From the NCBI RefSeq assembly GCF_900142295.1, contig NZ_FSRL01000001.1:3410001-3474000 (forward strand): a DNA stretch of 64,000 nt. The letters run 5' to 3'. Under the pieces are notes generated by a model. The model saw only the letters and a program-made list of their open reading frames with translations. It ran no database searches and was not told where the DNA came from. This stretch comes from Vannielia litorea (GTDB taxonomy: Bacteria > Pseudomonadota > Alphaproteobacteria > Rhodobacterales > Rhodobacteraceae). Below, piece after piece: positions 1 through 8,586 of this stretch (positions within the stretch are counted from its first letter, which is position 1; every line of letters begins with the position of its first letter). A program made the translations under genes and the position numbers.

Positions 1-428
1 GCGTTGAGCGCGGCGCCGTCGCAGCGCAGCACGGGCGTGGCGATCTCGGCGGAGGGTTCGGCGCGCATGGCCTCGACCAGCTCGGAGACGAACCACGCCG
101 GCGTGAGAGGCGCATCGCCTTGAAGGTTCACCACCACGTCGAAGCCACCGCCCAGCCTTTTCACGGCCTCGGCACAGCGCTCGGTTCCGTTGCGGGCCTC
201 GGAGGAGGTCATCACCACTTCGGCCCCGAAGCCTTCGGCGGCCGCGCGGATGCGGTCGTCATCGGTGGCGACAACGACGCGCGGGCTGCCGGGCACCGCC
301 TGCGCGGCCTCCCAGCTGCGCCGGATCAGCGACTTCTCCGCGCCGGACGCCCCGCGCAGCATGGCCAGCGGCTTGCCGGGATAGCGCTGCGAGGCGTAGC
401 GCGCCGGGATCACGATGAGAAAGCTCAC
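1..428 (-). CDS. kdsB: 3-deoxy-manno-octulosonate (or related) cytidylyltransferase, N-terminal part
   Basis: This gene is cut by the left window edge; about 142 N-terminal residues are visible and open throughout. The start is GTG at 428, three bases after the cysQ-like stop, so the two genes form an operon. The protein begins VSFLIVIPARYASQRYPGKP, the nucleotide-binding signature of CMP-Kdo synthetases, followed by VVVATDDDRI, NGTERCAEA and VVVNLQGDAPL. The family transfers CMP to Kdo or a similar sugar acid for LPS or capsule synthesis. The family His before the Ser/Gly-Thr-Glu-Arg motif is replaced (EARNGTER), so the sugar could differ from Kdo. The neighbouring export permease favours a capsule role. 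Confidence 0.75.
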   Translation of the reverse strand, partial: MSFLIVIPARYASQRYPGKPLAMLRGASGAEKSLIRRSWEAAQAVPGSPRVVVATDDDRIRAAAEGFGAEVVMTSSEARNGTERCAEAVKRLGGGFDVVVNLQGDAPLTPAWFVSELVEAMRAEPSAEIATPVLRCDGAALN

Positions 429-431
429 GGT

Positions 432-1229
432 TCAGCCCTGCTTCAGCGCGACATCGGGGGCGCAGGCAATGAAGAAGGGGTTCTCGTAGCCCGGCTTGCC
501 ATAGGTGAAGGGGGTGTGGTCGTCGAACCGGACCATCCTGCCGCCGGCACCGCGGAGCACGGCGTCGCCGGCGGCCGTATCCCACTCCATGGTGCGGCCG
601 AGGCGCGGGTAGATATCGGCCTCGCCGGTGGCCACCAGGCAGAACTTGAGCGAGCTGCCCGCGCTCTTCATGTCGGCCACGTCATAGAGGCCGATGTAGG
701 CGTCTGTGGCGGCATCGCGGTGCGACTTGGACGCCACGACCATGAGCGCCGTATTGTCGGGCTCGGAGACATGCAGCGGCACTTGCTCGCCCGGCTCGCC
801 AAAGCCGAGTGTGCCCTTCTCCTCGACCGACTGGCCGGAGGCGAGGGTGTAGAACAGGCGCTGCTTGGCGGGGGCGTAGACCACACCGCGCAGGGGCACG
901 CCGTTTTCGACATAGGCGATGTTCACGGTGAAGTCGCCGCGACGGTTGATGAATTCCTTGGTGCCGTCGAGCGGGTCGACGATGAGGAAGGCCTCGGCGG
1001 ATTCGGTATGCGTGCCAGCCTGCTCCTCGGTCACCACCAGCACATCGGGGAAGGCCTCGCGCAGGCCTGCACCGATGAGGGCATCGGCGGCTTCGTCGGC
1101 CTCGGTCACCGGGCTGGCATCGGATTTCGACTTCACCTCGAAATCGTCGGCCTCGTAGATCTCCATGATCTTCGCGCCGGCCTCCAGGGCGAGGTGGCGC
1201 ATCACTGTGACCAAACGGTCGAAATCCAT
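432..1229 (-). CDS. cysQ: 3'(2'),5'-bisphosphate nucleotidase / inositol monophosphatase family (CysQ-like)
   Basis: The 265-residue protein carries both metal-binding signatures of the inositol-monophosphatase superfamily: DPLDGTKEF at residues 85-93 and WDTAAGDAVL at 216-225, with an upstream Glu pair in VTEEQAG. The family hydrolyses PAP to AMP and thereby recycles the sulfate-activation by-product. The ATG is preceded by a good AGGAG. It lies upstream of the cytidylyltransferase in the same operon and diverges from the ABC-2 permease. In Rhodobacterales such cysQ copies sit in capsule loci, which fits this context. Substrate specificity cannot be read from the sequence. Confidence 0.85.
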   Translation of the reverse strand: MDFDRLVTVMRHLALEAGAKIMEIYEADDFEVKSKSDASPVTEADEAADALIGAGLREAFPDVLVVTEEQAGTHTESAEAFLIVDPLDGTKEFINRRGDFTVNIAYVENGVPLRGVVYAPAKQRLFYTLASGQSVEEKGTLGFGEPGEQVPLHVSEPDNTALMVVASKSHRDAATDAYIGLYDVADMKSAGSSLKFCLVATGEADIYPRLGRTMEWDTAAGDAVLRGAGGRMVRFDDHTPFTYGKPGYENPFFIACAPDVALKQG

Positions 1230-1361
1230 ATGCTTCTCCTGTCGCTCGCGGCACCGTCAATTGACTGGCAGCCGCGGCCCCTTATGGTTTGGCGTCAAAG
1301 TTTGGGCAAGTTTTCCGTGCAAGATGGACGGAAGCGCAGCACCAAGAGGCCGCACAGGCAG

Positions 1362-2183
1362 ATGTACGAGAAGCAGACCCCCAGAACGCCCTACGGCTCC
1401 GTGATGGCGCTGCTGGAGCTGATCTATCACGCCACGGTGCGCGAGGTGCGCAAGTCGCATGGCAACGCCGTGTGGGGCCTCGTGATGAACATGATCCAGA
1501 CCGTCATCCTGGTGACGATCTTCTATTTCATGTTCACCATCCTGGGCATGAAGCGCAATGCCGTGCGCGGGGATTTCGTGCTCTACATCATGAGCGGGAT
1601 CTTCCTGTTCATGACGCATATCAAGGCGATGGGGGCGGTGGTAGGCTCGGAAGGCCCGGCTTCGGCGATGATGAAGCATGCGCCGATGAACACCCTGGTC
1701 GCGATCTGCTCCGCCGCGCTGGCCAGCCTGTATACCCAGGTGCTTTCGATGGCGGTGGTGCTCTTCATCTACCACGTGGCGATCAACCCGATCGAGATCC
1801 ACGACCCCGTCGGAACCTTCGGGATGATGCTGCTGGCCTGGTACTCCGGGGTGGCGGTGGGGATGTTGCTGTTGTCGATCAAGCCCTGGGCGCCGGATGC
1901 GGTTTCGATCATTACCAGCATCTATTCGCGGGCCAACATGGTGGCCTCGGGCAAGATGTTCCTGGCCAACAACCTGCCGGCCTACATGCTGCCCTTCTTC
2001 TCCTGGAATCCGCTGTTTCACACCATCGACCAGGCCCGGGGATTTGCCTTTATCAACTATAATCCTCATTACAGTTCAATTGCTTACCCGATGTATGTGT
2101 CGCTGACGCTGATCATGCTGGGCTTGCTGGGCGAGTTCTTCACGCGCAAGCGCGTGTCGATGAGCTGGAGCGCGAAACGCTGA
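1362..2183 (+). CDS. ABC-2 type polysaccharide export permease (KpsM-like)
   Basis: The 273-residue protein has about six hydrophobic segments (roughly residues 35-60, 70-95, 110-145, 155-180, 205-230 and 240-260), typical of the membrane subunit of ABC-2 polysaccharide exporters. The open frame extends far upstream, but that part is antisense to cysQ and not hydrophobic. The chosen ATG (MYEKQTPRTPYG) starts just before the first membrane segment. No strong Shine-Dalgarno is visible, so the exact start is uncertain. The partner ATPase is not within the window. Divergent cysQ/kdsB genes suggest capsule or exopolysaccharide export. Individual spans were judged by eye. Confidence 0.75.
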   Translation: MYEKQTPRTPYGSVMALLELIYHATVREVRKSHGNAVWGLVMNMIQTVILVTIFYFMFTILGMKRNAVRGDFVLYIMSGIFLFMTHIKAMGAVVGSEGPASAMMKHAPMNTLVAICSAALASLYTQVLSMAVVLFIYHVAINPIEIHDPVGTFGMMLLAWYSGVAVGMLLLSIKPWAPDAVSIITSIYSRANMVASGKMFLANNLPAYMLPFFSWNPLFHTIDQARGFAFINYNPHYSSIAYPMYVSLTLIMLGLLGEFFTRKRVSMSWSAKR

Positions 2184-2317
2184 CCGCGCGGTGCGGTAGG
2201 GTCTGCACGATTTCTGGCGTTAACCGCGAAAAGAACACAGGCACAACCGATACACATCCCATGCACAACCCATGCATACGTGGTTTTTGCGCCCATGGTT
2301 AAGTTAACGCGCCGCGC

Positions 2318-3487
2318 TCACCGGTCCACGGCATAGGCGGCGATGAAATCGCGGTCGGGCGAGACGCCGAGGCCCGGCCCTTCGGGCACCGAGGCGAAGC
2401 CGCCCGAACGGGCGACCTGGCCCTGGATGTCGAGCGGCTCCTCGAGCAGGTCGTCGCGGAACTTGTTGTCGGTCGTGTCGAATTCCAGCATCGGCTCCCA
2501 GGGGTGCAGGCCACCCGGCAGCGGCGGCATGGCGGCGAGCAGGTGCAGGTTGCAGGCCACGGCCACGGCCGAGCCCCAGACGTGATTTACCACCGGGGTG
2601 AAATGGGCGTGGCAGAGGGCGAGCACCCGGAGATACTCGGTAATCCCGCCCAGCGCGCAGACCTCGGGCTGAGCGATATCGAGGGCGCGGGCCTCCAGCA
2701 GCGCACGCCAGCCCCAGCGGTTGAACTCGATCTCGCCGCCCGAGATGTTGGTGGTGAGCCCGGTGCGCAGCTCGCGGTAGCCGTCGTGGTCTTCCGGCGC
2801 GACGGGCTCCTCGAACCAGTAGGGTGCGAACTCCTCCATCGCGCGGCCGACATGGAAGGCGTCGGCGGTGGTGTAGCAGTGGTTGGCATCGACCATGAAT
2901 CGGAAGTCGTCGCCCACGCCACGGCGGACGGCCTCGATCAGGCGGATGTCGTCGCGCGGGCCGAGGCCGACTTTCATTTTTGTGGCGACAAAGCCCATGC
3001 CCTTGATCGCGGCGGCCTCGTCGGGGAAACGGGCGACAAGCTCGTCGGCGGGTTCGGGGCGCAGCATCATCCCGTAGCCGTAGACCGGCAGGCGGCTGCG
3101 GTGGCGGCCGCCGACCATCTGGCAGAGCGGCAGGCCCGCCACCTTGCCGGCGATATCCCACAGCGCGATGTCGACGCCGGAGAGCGACTGGATGGGCATG
3201 CCCTTCTGCCCGTGGTCCCGCAGCAGGTTGTAGACCCTGTGCCAGACCACGTCGCGGTCGAGCGGGTTCATCCCGAGCACCATGGGCTGGATCACCTGCT
3301 CGACGATGGCGCGGTTGGCCAGCGCCACGTTGCCCGCGCCGAAGCACTCGCCCCAGCCGGTGATGCCCTCGTCGGTCTCGACCTCGACGAGATGGGCGGT
3401 GCGCTGGTGGTAATATTGCTGCGAGTAGCCGAGCGGTTCAGGCAGGTCGTAGCGCAGCACGTGGCTGGTGACTTTGGTGATCTTCAT
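2318..3487 (-). CDS. enolase-superfamily enzyme (mandelate racemase/muconate lactonizing type)
   Basis: The 389-residue protein has the family N-terminal capping domain and a TIM barrel. Visible barrel residues are the KxK base motif (K170, K172), metal ligands D200 (VDANH), the Glu pair at 226-227 (FEEP) and E252 (GGE), and the seventh-strand His302 (NHVWG). The position that pairs with this His in mandelate racemase is normally Asp but here is Glu275 (QPEVCALGG). The family abstracts an alpha proton from a carboxylate, often a sugar acid. The substrate is not deducible. The ATG follows a clear GGGAGG. The gene stands alone, with no sugar-acid transporter or regulator beside it. Confidence 0.85.
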   Translation of the reverse strand: MKITKVTSHVLRYDLPEPLGYSQQYYHQRTAHLVEVETDEGITGWGECFGAGNVALANRAIVEQVIQPMVLGMNPLDRDVVWHRVYNLLRDHGQKGMPIQSLSGVDIALWDIAGKVAGLPLCQMVGGRHRSRLPVYGYGMMLRPEPADELVARFPDEAAAIKGMGFVATKMKVGLGPRDDIRLIEAVRRGVGDDFRFMVDANHCYTTADAFHVGRAMEEFAPYWFEEPVAPEDHDGYRELRTGLTTNISGGEIEFNRWGWRALLEARALDIAQPEVCALGGITEYLRVLALCHAHFTPVVNHVWGSAVAVACNLHLLAAMPPLPGGLHPWEPMLEFDTTDNKFRDDLLEEPLDIQGQVARSGGFASVPEGPGLGVSPDRDFIAAYAVDR

Positions 3488-3607
3488 GGTGGCCTCCCTC
3501 GGGCCGGAGGATGGCCGGGTCGGCGGGGGATTGGAAGGGGCGGGCTCTTTGCGGGTTTCGCCCGGTCATCGCCCCCGTGAAGACGCCTCGAAGGGCGGAT
3601 GAGCGGG

Positions 3608-4216
3608 TCAGGTCACGACGCGGAGGGTGACGTTGAGGCGGCCGCCCTGGGGGAGGAGGGTGGAGGTGCCGGGCTTGAGGCGGTCGATGCCGTGGAAGGC
3701 GCGGCGGGCCTCGCCTGCCAGAACGCAGACATCGCCGGAGCGAAGCCAGGTGGAGGCGGTGGGATCGGACCGCTCGAGCCCGCCGACGCGGAAGAGCGCG
3801 TCATCCCCGAGCGAGATGGAGACGACCGGCATGGCAAAGTCCGATTCGTCGATATCCTGGTGCAGGCCCATGCGGGCGGTCTCTGAATAGTAGTTCACCA
3901 GGCAGCACTCGGGTGCGCGCTCCACGCCGCTCACGGCCTGCCAGACCGCCAGCACCTCGGCGGGAATCGGGGGCCAGGCGACGCCGGAGGGGTGGCGGCG
4001 CTCGTAGCGGTAGCCGCGCCGGTCGGAAACCCATCCGAAGGCGCCGGCCGAGGTCATCTTGACCGACATGCGCTTGCCGAAGCGGGATTCGGGGTGAAAC
4101 ATCGGCGCGGCCTCGGCCACCCGGCGCAGCGCGGCCACCATCGCCTCCTGTGCCGGACGGTCGAGCAGACCGGGGTAGAGCGCCACACCGCGAAATTCGA
4201 GCTTCTCCGGCGTCAT
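3608..4216 (-). CDS. alkB: DNA oxidative demethylase AlkB (2-oxoglutarate/Fe(II) dioxygenase)
   Basis: The 202-residue protein matches AlkB in length. It carries the iron triad H119-x-D121 (LHQDIDE) and H175 (RAFHGID), and the 2-oxoglutarate-binding arginines in RLNVTLR (R193, R199). AlkB removes alkyl groups from N1-methyladenine and N3-methylcytosine in DNA and RNA. A longer open frame exists upstream, but ATG 4216 is preceded by GGAGG and begins the conserved part (MTPEKLEFRGVALYPG). The gene diverges from dnaK with about 195 bp between them. Confidence 0.9.
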   Translation of the reverse strand: MTPEKLEFRGVALYPGLLDRPAQEAMVAALRRVAEAAPMFHPESRFGKRMSVKMTSAGAFGWVSDRRGYRYERRHPSGVAWPPIPAEVLAVWQAVSGVERAPECCLVNYYSETARMGLHQDIDESDFAMPVVSISLGDDALFRVGGLERSDPTASTWLRSGDVCVLAGEARRAFHGIDRLKPGTSTLLPQGGRLNVTLRVVT

Positions 4217-4272
4217 GGCCTGCGATCCCTCCAATCCCGGCGATTTTCCCACAGATTCATGCATCACCATAT

Positions 4273-4301
4273 GTTGCAGCCGCGCAACCGCCTCCTTATA
4301 T
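4273..4301 (+). promoter_or_regulatory. candidate heat-shock (RpoH-type) promoter for dnaK
   Basis: GTTG at 4273-4276 and CTTATAT at 4295-4301 are separated by 18 bp. The pair closely matches the alphaproteobacterial sigma-32 pattern CTTG, about 17 bp, CYTATNT. It lies about 110 bp upstream of dnaK, the canonical RpoH target, on the coding strand. The assignment is by pattern only. Confidence 0.6.
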
Positions 4302-4411
4302 ACCCTTCGAAGCTCGGTCGGGGGCCCAACTCCGACCATTGGGATCGGGCGTCAGGGGCCTCCCAGAGGACCTGGAGCCCACAACATCGCCGAAAGAAGA
4401 GGTAGAGTATA

Positions 4412-6325
4412 ATGGCTAAAGTCATCGGTATCGACCTTGGGACCACGAACAGCTGTGTCGCCATCATGGACGGCTCGCAGCCCAAGGTGATCGAAAACTC
4501 CGAGGGTGCGCGCACGACGCCCTCGATCGTGGCCTTCACCGATGGTGAACGCCTTGTCGGCCAGCCCGCCAAGCGGCAGGCCGTGACCAACCCCGACGCA
4601 ACCGTCTTTGCCGTGAAGCGCCTGATCGGCCGCCGGGTGACGGATGCCGAAGTGACAAAGGACAAGGGAATCGTTCCCTACGACATCGTGGACGGCGGCA
4701 ATGGCGACGCCTGGGTGAGCGCCAAGGGCGAGAAATACTCGCCCAGCCAGATCTCCGCGTTCATCCTCGGCAAGATGAAGGAAACCGCCGAGAGCTATCT
4801 CGGCGAGGACGTGACCCAGGCGGTCATCACCGTGCCTGCCTACTTCAACGATGCCCAGCGCCAGGCGACCAAGGATGCCGGCAAGATCGCGGGCCTCGAA
4901 GTGCTGCGGATCATCAACGAGCCGACCGCTGCCGCGCTGGCCTATGGCCTCGACAAGAAGGACAGCAAGACCATTGCCGTCTATGACCTTGGCGGCGGCA
5001 CCTTCGACGTGACGATCCTGGAAATCGACGATGGCCTCTTTGAAGTGAAATCCACCAACGGGGACACCTTCCTCGGTGGTGAAGACTTCGACATGCGGAT
5101 CGTCAATTACCTCGCCGACGAGTTCAAGAAAGAGAACGGCGTCGACCTGACCAAAGACAAGATGGCGCTCCAGCGCCTGAAGGAAGCCTCGGAAAAGGCC
5201 AAGATCGAGCTGTCGAGCGCCAGCCAGACCGAGATCAACCAGCCGTTCATCTCGATGGGCAAGGACGGCCAGCCGCTGCACATGGTGATGAAGCTGACCC
5301 GTGCCAAGCTGGAGAGCCTGGTGGGCGATCTCATCAAGGCCTCGATCAAGCCGTGCCAGGCGGCCCTCAAGGATGCCGGCCTCTCGACCGGCGACATCGA
5401 CGAGGTGGTTCTGGTCGGCGGCATGACCCGGATGCCGAAGGTGATCGAAGAGGTCACCAAGTTCTTCGGCAAGGAGCCGCACAAGGGGGTGAACCCCGAT
5501 GAGGTTGTGGCCATGGGTGCCGCGATCCAGGCCGGCGTGCTGCAGGGTGACGTGAAGGACGTTGTGCTGCTCGACGTGACCCCGCTGAGCCTCGGCATCG
5601 AGACGCTGGGCGGCGTGTTCACCCGGCTGATCGACCGCAACACCACGATCCCGACCAAGAAGAGCCAGATCTTCTCGACCGCCGAGGACAACCAGAACGC
5701 GGTGACGCTGAGGGTGTTCCAGGGTGAGCGGGAGATGGCAGCGGACAACAAGATGCTCGGCCAGTTCAACCTGGAAGACATTCCGCCCGCGCCGCGCGGC
5801 ATGCCGCAGATCGAGGTGACCTTCGACATCGACGCCAACGGCATCGTGACCGTGGGCGCCAAGGACAAGGGCACCGGCAAGGAGCAGAACATCACCATCC
5901 AGGCGAGCGGTGGCCTCAGCGACGAGGACATCGAGAAGATGGTGAAGGACGCGGAAGCCAACGCCGACGCCGACAAGGCCCGCAAGGAGCTGGTGGAGAC
6001 CAAGAACCAGGGCGAGAGCCTGCTGCACTCCACCAAGAAATCGCTCGAGGAGCACGGCGACAAGGTCGACGCCTCGACGGTGGAAGCCATCGAGCTGGCC
6101 ATGGGTCCGCTGGAAGAGGCGCTGGGGGCCGACGATGCCGGCAAGATCAAGGCGGGCATCCAGAACCTGACCGAAGCCGCCATGAAGCTGGGCGAGGCCA
6201 TCTACAAGGCCGAGCAGGCGAAGGCTGGCGAGGCGGAGCCCGACGACGAGGAAGGCCCGCGCGGTGTGGATGACGACATCGTGGACGCCGATTTCGAAGA
6301 CCTCGATGACGACAAGCGTGCCTGA
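4412..6325 (+). CDS. dnaK: molecular chaperone DnaK (Hsp70)
   Basis: The 637-residue protein is full length. It begins [20 protein letters not shown], contains the nucleotide-binding motifs ([24 protein letters not shown]), the interdomain linker region [18 protein letters not shown] and the substrate-binding domain, and ends in an acidic, Asp-rich tail. DnaK is the ATP-driven folding chaperone that works with DnaJ, encoded next, and GrpE, encoded at 49.2 kb. A candidate RpoH promoter lies upstream. The start is supported by an AAGAGG sequence and by the invariant N-terminus. Confidence 0.98.
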   Translation: MAKVIGIDLGTTNSCVAIMDGSQPKVIENSEGARTTPSIVAFTDGERLVGQPAKRQAVTNPDATVFAVKRLIGRRVTDAEVTKDKGIVPYDIVDGGNGDAWVSAKGEKYSPSQISAFILGKMKETAESYLGEDVTQAVITVPAYFNDAQRQATKDAGKIAGLEVLRIINEPTAAALAYGLDKKDSKTIAVYDLGGGTFDVTILEIDDGLFEVKSTNGDTFLGGEDFDMRIVNYLADEFKKENGVDLTKDKMALQRLKEASEKAKIELSSASQTEINQPFISMGKDGQPLHMVMKLTRAKLESLVGDLIKASIKPCQAALKDAGLSTGDIDEVVLVGGMTRMPKVIEEVTKFFGKEPHKGVNPDEVVAMGAAIQAGVLQGDVKDVVLLDVTPLSLGIETLGGVFTRLIDRNTTIPTKKSQIFSTAEDNQNAVTLRVFQGEREMAADNKMLGQFNLEDIPPAPRGMPQIEVTFDIDANGIVTVGAKDKGTGKEQNITIQASGGLSDEDIEKMVKDAEANADADKARKELVETKNQGESLLHSTKKSLEEHGDKVDASTVEAIELAMGPLEEALGADDAGKIKAGIQNLTEAAMKLGEAIYKAEQAKAGEAEPDDEEGPRGVDDDIVDADFEDLDDDKRA

Positions 6326-6349
6326 TCGCACGTGACGTAACCCGGGATG

Positions 6350-6375
6350 GACCGGTCCGGGAAACCGGGCCGGTC
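6350..6375 (+). other. intercistronic GNRA-loop hairpin between dnaK and dnaJ
   Basis: An 11-bp stem (left arm 6350-6360, right arm 6365-6375, one G-U pair) closes a GAAA tetraloop. There is no uridine tract behind it, so it is more likely an mRNA processing or stability element or partial attenuator than a full terminator. It could contribute to the usual excess of DnaK over DnaJ. The role is inferred. Confidence 0.6.
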
Positions 6376-6403
6376 TTCGCCGTTCAAGGGAAAGGGCGAT
6401 CAG

Positions 6404-7558
6404 ATGGCAAAACGTGATTTCTACGAGGTGCTGGGCGTCGCGCGCGGTGCGTCGGCGGATGAGATCAAGAAGGCCTATCGCACGAAGGCCAAGGAGCTGC
6501 ATCCCGACCGCAACGCCGACAACCCCAAGGCCGAAGACCAGTTCAAGGAAGTGAACGAGGCCTATGACGCGCTGAAGGACCCCGAGCGCAAGGCAGCCTA
6601 CGACAGGTTCGGCCATGCTGCCTTCGAGGGGGGCGGGCCGCGTCCGGGCGGGCCGGGCGGATTCAACCAGCAGGGCGACTTCGCCAGCGCCTTCAGCGAT
6701 GTGTTCGACGACCTCTTCGGCGACTTCATGGGGGGGCGTGGCCGCCCCGGTGGCGGTGGTGGCCGGCGTGCGGCGCGCGGCAGCGACCTGCGCTACAACC
6801 TGCGGATCAAGCTGGAGCAGGCCTACAAGGGCACCCAGAAAACCATCAACGTTCCGACCTCGGTGCTCTGCGACGTTTGCGAGGGCAGCGGCTCGGAGGG
6901 TGGCTCGGAGCCTGCCACCTGCCCCACCTGCTCGGGCATGGGCAAGGTGCGCGCGCAGCAGGGCTTCTTCACGGTGGAGCGCACCTGCCCCACCTGTGGC
7001 GGCATCGGCCAGATCATCAAGAACCCCTGCAAGGCCTGCGGTGGCCAGGGCCGTGTGGAAAAGGACCGCTCGCTGAGCGTGAACATCCCCGCCGGCGTGG
7101 AAACCGGCACCCGGATCCGCCTCGCCGGCGAGGGAGAGGCCGGCCTGCGCGGCGGGCCTGCGGGCGACCTCTACATCTTCATCGAGGTGGAGCAGCATCC
7201 GCTCTTCGAGCGCGAGGGCGCGGACCTGTTCTGCCGGGTGCCGGTGAGCATGACCTCGGCGGCGCTGGGCGGCGACATCGAGGTGCCCACCATCGACGGC
7301 GGACGCAGCCGGGTTAAGATTCCGGCGGGCGCGCAGAGCGGCAAGCAGATGCGGCTGCGCGGCAAGGGGATGCCGCCGCTCCGGGGGGCGGGGCACGGTG
7401 ACATGTTCATCGAGCTCTCGGTGGAGACGCCGGTGAACCTGACCAGCCGTCAGAAGGAGATCCTGCGCGAGTTCGAAGGGCTGGCGAAGGACAACAACCC
7501 CGAATCGAGCAGCTTTTTCAGCAAGGTGAAGAGCTTCTGGGACGGGATGAAGGGGTGA
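6404..7558 (+). CDS. dnaJ: chaperone DnaJ (Hsp40)
   Basis: The 384-residue protein starts [12 protein letters not shown]. It has the J domain with the HPD motif (LHPDRN), a Gly/Phe-rich linker and four zinc-binding CxxCxGxG repeats ([32 protein letters not shown]), followed by the C-terminal substrate-binding domain. DnaJ delivers clients to DnaK and stimulates its ATPase. The frame stays open upstream, but this start matches the family N-terminus. It lies 78 bp after dnaK, very likely in one transcription unit, with a hairpin between. Confidence 0.97.
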   Translation: MAKRDFYEVLGVARGASADEIKKAYRTKAKELHPDRNADNPKAEDQFKEVNEAYDALKDPERKAAYDRFGHAAFEGGGPRPGGPGGFNQQGDFASAFSDVFDDLFGDFMGGRGRPGGGGGRRAARGSDLRYNLRIKLEQAYKGTQKTINVPTSVLCDVCEGSGSEGGSEPATCPTCSGMGKVRAQQGFFTVERTCPTCGGIGQIIKNPCKACGGQGRVEKDRSLSVNIPAGVETGTRIRLAGEGEAGLRGGPAGDLYIFIEVEQHPLFEREGADLFCRVPVSMTSAALGGDIEVPTIDGGRSRVKIPAGAQSGKQMRLRGKGMPPLRGAGHGDMFIELSVETPVNLTSRQKEILREFEGLAKDNNPESSSFFSKVKSFWDGMKG

Positions 7559-7573
7559 GCGCAGCGGCGGGTG

Positions 7574-8041
7574 TTATCCGCCCTGCGACCTCTCGCAGAC
7601 CGTTTGGACCGCCTCGGCGGTATCTCGCAGCACCAGCTCCTCGGCGGTGAGGGTCTCGACCCGGTAGGCCGCCGATTGACGGGCCAATGCGCCCTCGATC
7701 TCGCCCAGGACCCCGGCGGGCAGCTCGGCCAGCGGCACGTTCGTGCCGGCCCGGGCAAAGCGCATGAGGCGGTGGGTCTCGATCCGTTCGGCCAGCAGGC
7801 CGTCGGCCAGCTCCCAGGTGCCCGAGAAGGCGAAGTGCATGTCGAGCGCGGTTTCGGCATCGGTGGTCTGCACCTCGGTGCGGCCGGAGAGCCGACCATC
7901 GGGCGCGAAAGTGACCTGGCGTTCCAGCGCGTAATCGGGCGGCTCGGAGGCGCAGAACCAGGCGCCCTCCAGCAGCGCGGCCTGAGGATCGTCGCGGCAG
8001 GCGGCGAGGGCCAGCAGCGCGAGCGGCGCAAGCCTAGCCAT
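7574..8041 (-). CDS. predicted lipoprotein, paralogue of the upstream gene
   Basis: The 155-residue protein has a lipoprotein signal (APLALLALAAC, Cys at about residue 15). Mature features are GAWFC, LERQVTFAPDG, FSGTW and LLAERIE, and a second Cys near the end (TVCERS). The same spaced motifs occur in the gene upstream (8034-8516), so the two are tandem paralogues. The overlap with it is ATGGCTAG (8 bases), which suggests translational coupling. I do not recognise the family. A small beta-rich envelope protein is my guess. The 3' end converges on dnaJ, 15 bp away. Confidence 0.75.
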   Translation of the reverse strand: MARLAPLALLALAACRDDPQAALLEGAWFCASEPPDYALERQVTFAPDGRLSGRTEVQTTDAETALDMHFAFSGTWELADGLLAERIETHRLMRFARAGTNVPLAELPAGVLGEIEGALARQSAAYRVETLTAEELVLRDTAEAVQTVCERSQGG

Positions 8042-8516
8042 CGGTGCGGCGGCAGGTCATGGAGAGGTTGTCGGCCTTGTCGCCGGTGGGCGAGACATAT
8101 TCCATCACCAGCCGCGTGTCGGTGAGGCGGCGGATCAGGTAGCGCACGTGGTGCGGCTGATCCACCTGCCGCCGGGCGCGATCGGCCTCGGGGCCGCGCA
8201 GGCGGGTGGCCTTGCCCTCGGTGGTGACGGTCACCGTGGGGCTGTGGGTGCGGTCGATCCGCTCGGCCAGAACCCGGCCCTCCACCACGAAACGGCCCAC
8301 GGCGGAAAAGGCGATCTTGGCGCTGCCGGTCTGGCCCTTGTAGCGCACGTCGATCTGGAAGGCCTGCCGGCTGGTGAAGCTGCCATCGGGGGCATAGGTC
8401 ACTGTGCGGCCCAGCGCGGCATCGCCCTCGCGCACCTGGCAGTTCCAGGAGCCGGTGAGGCTGGCGGCGGAGAGCGGAAAGGCGGCGAGAAGCAGCGCGG
8501 CGACGAGGAGTTTCAT
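8034..8516 (-). CDS. predicted secreted protein of unknown function, tandem paralogue
   Basis: The 160-residue protein begins with a classical signal peptide (MKLLVAALLLAAFPLSAA). The mature part begins LTGSWNCQ and continues with LGRTVTYAPDGSF, IAFSAVG, VLAERIDR and a C-terminal LSMTC. The two Cys residues may form a disulfide. It shares these spaced motifs with the downstream lipoprotein at 7574-8041 but lacks a lipobox itself. The two are translated from overlapping frames. No function is recognised. Confidence 0.75.
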   Translation of the reverse strand: MKLLVAALLLAAFPLSAASLTGSWNCQVREGDAALGRTVTYAPDGSFTSRQAFQIDVRYKGQTGSAKIAFSAVGRFVVEGRVLAERIDRTHSPTVTVTTEGKATRLRGPEADRARRQVDQPHHVRYLIRRLTDTRLVMEYVSPTGDKADNLSMTCRRTDG

Positions 8517-8586
8517 GGCGCGAGACTAGGCGGGGGACGGGGCGGTGTTAACCGTTGATTCACCAAGTGCGTGTCACAGTCGCGGC

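Noticed and set aside
120..1361. In-frame N-terminal extension of the ABC-2 permease
   Set aside because: The extension is antisense to cysQ, is not hydrophobic, and would give a 687-residue protein unlike the family.
4352..7396. A 1014-codon open frame antisense to dnaK and dnaJ
   Set aside because: The composition (Leu/His/Val/Gly runs) is that of a high-GC mirror frame. It covers two certain genes and has no domain resemblance.
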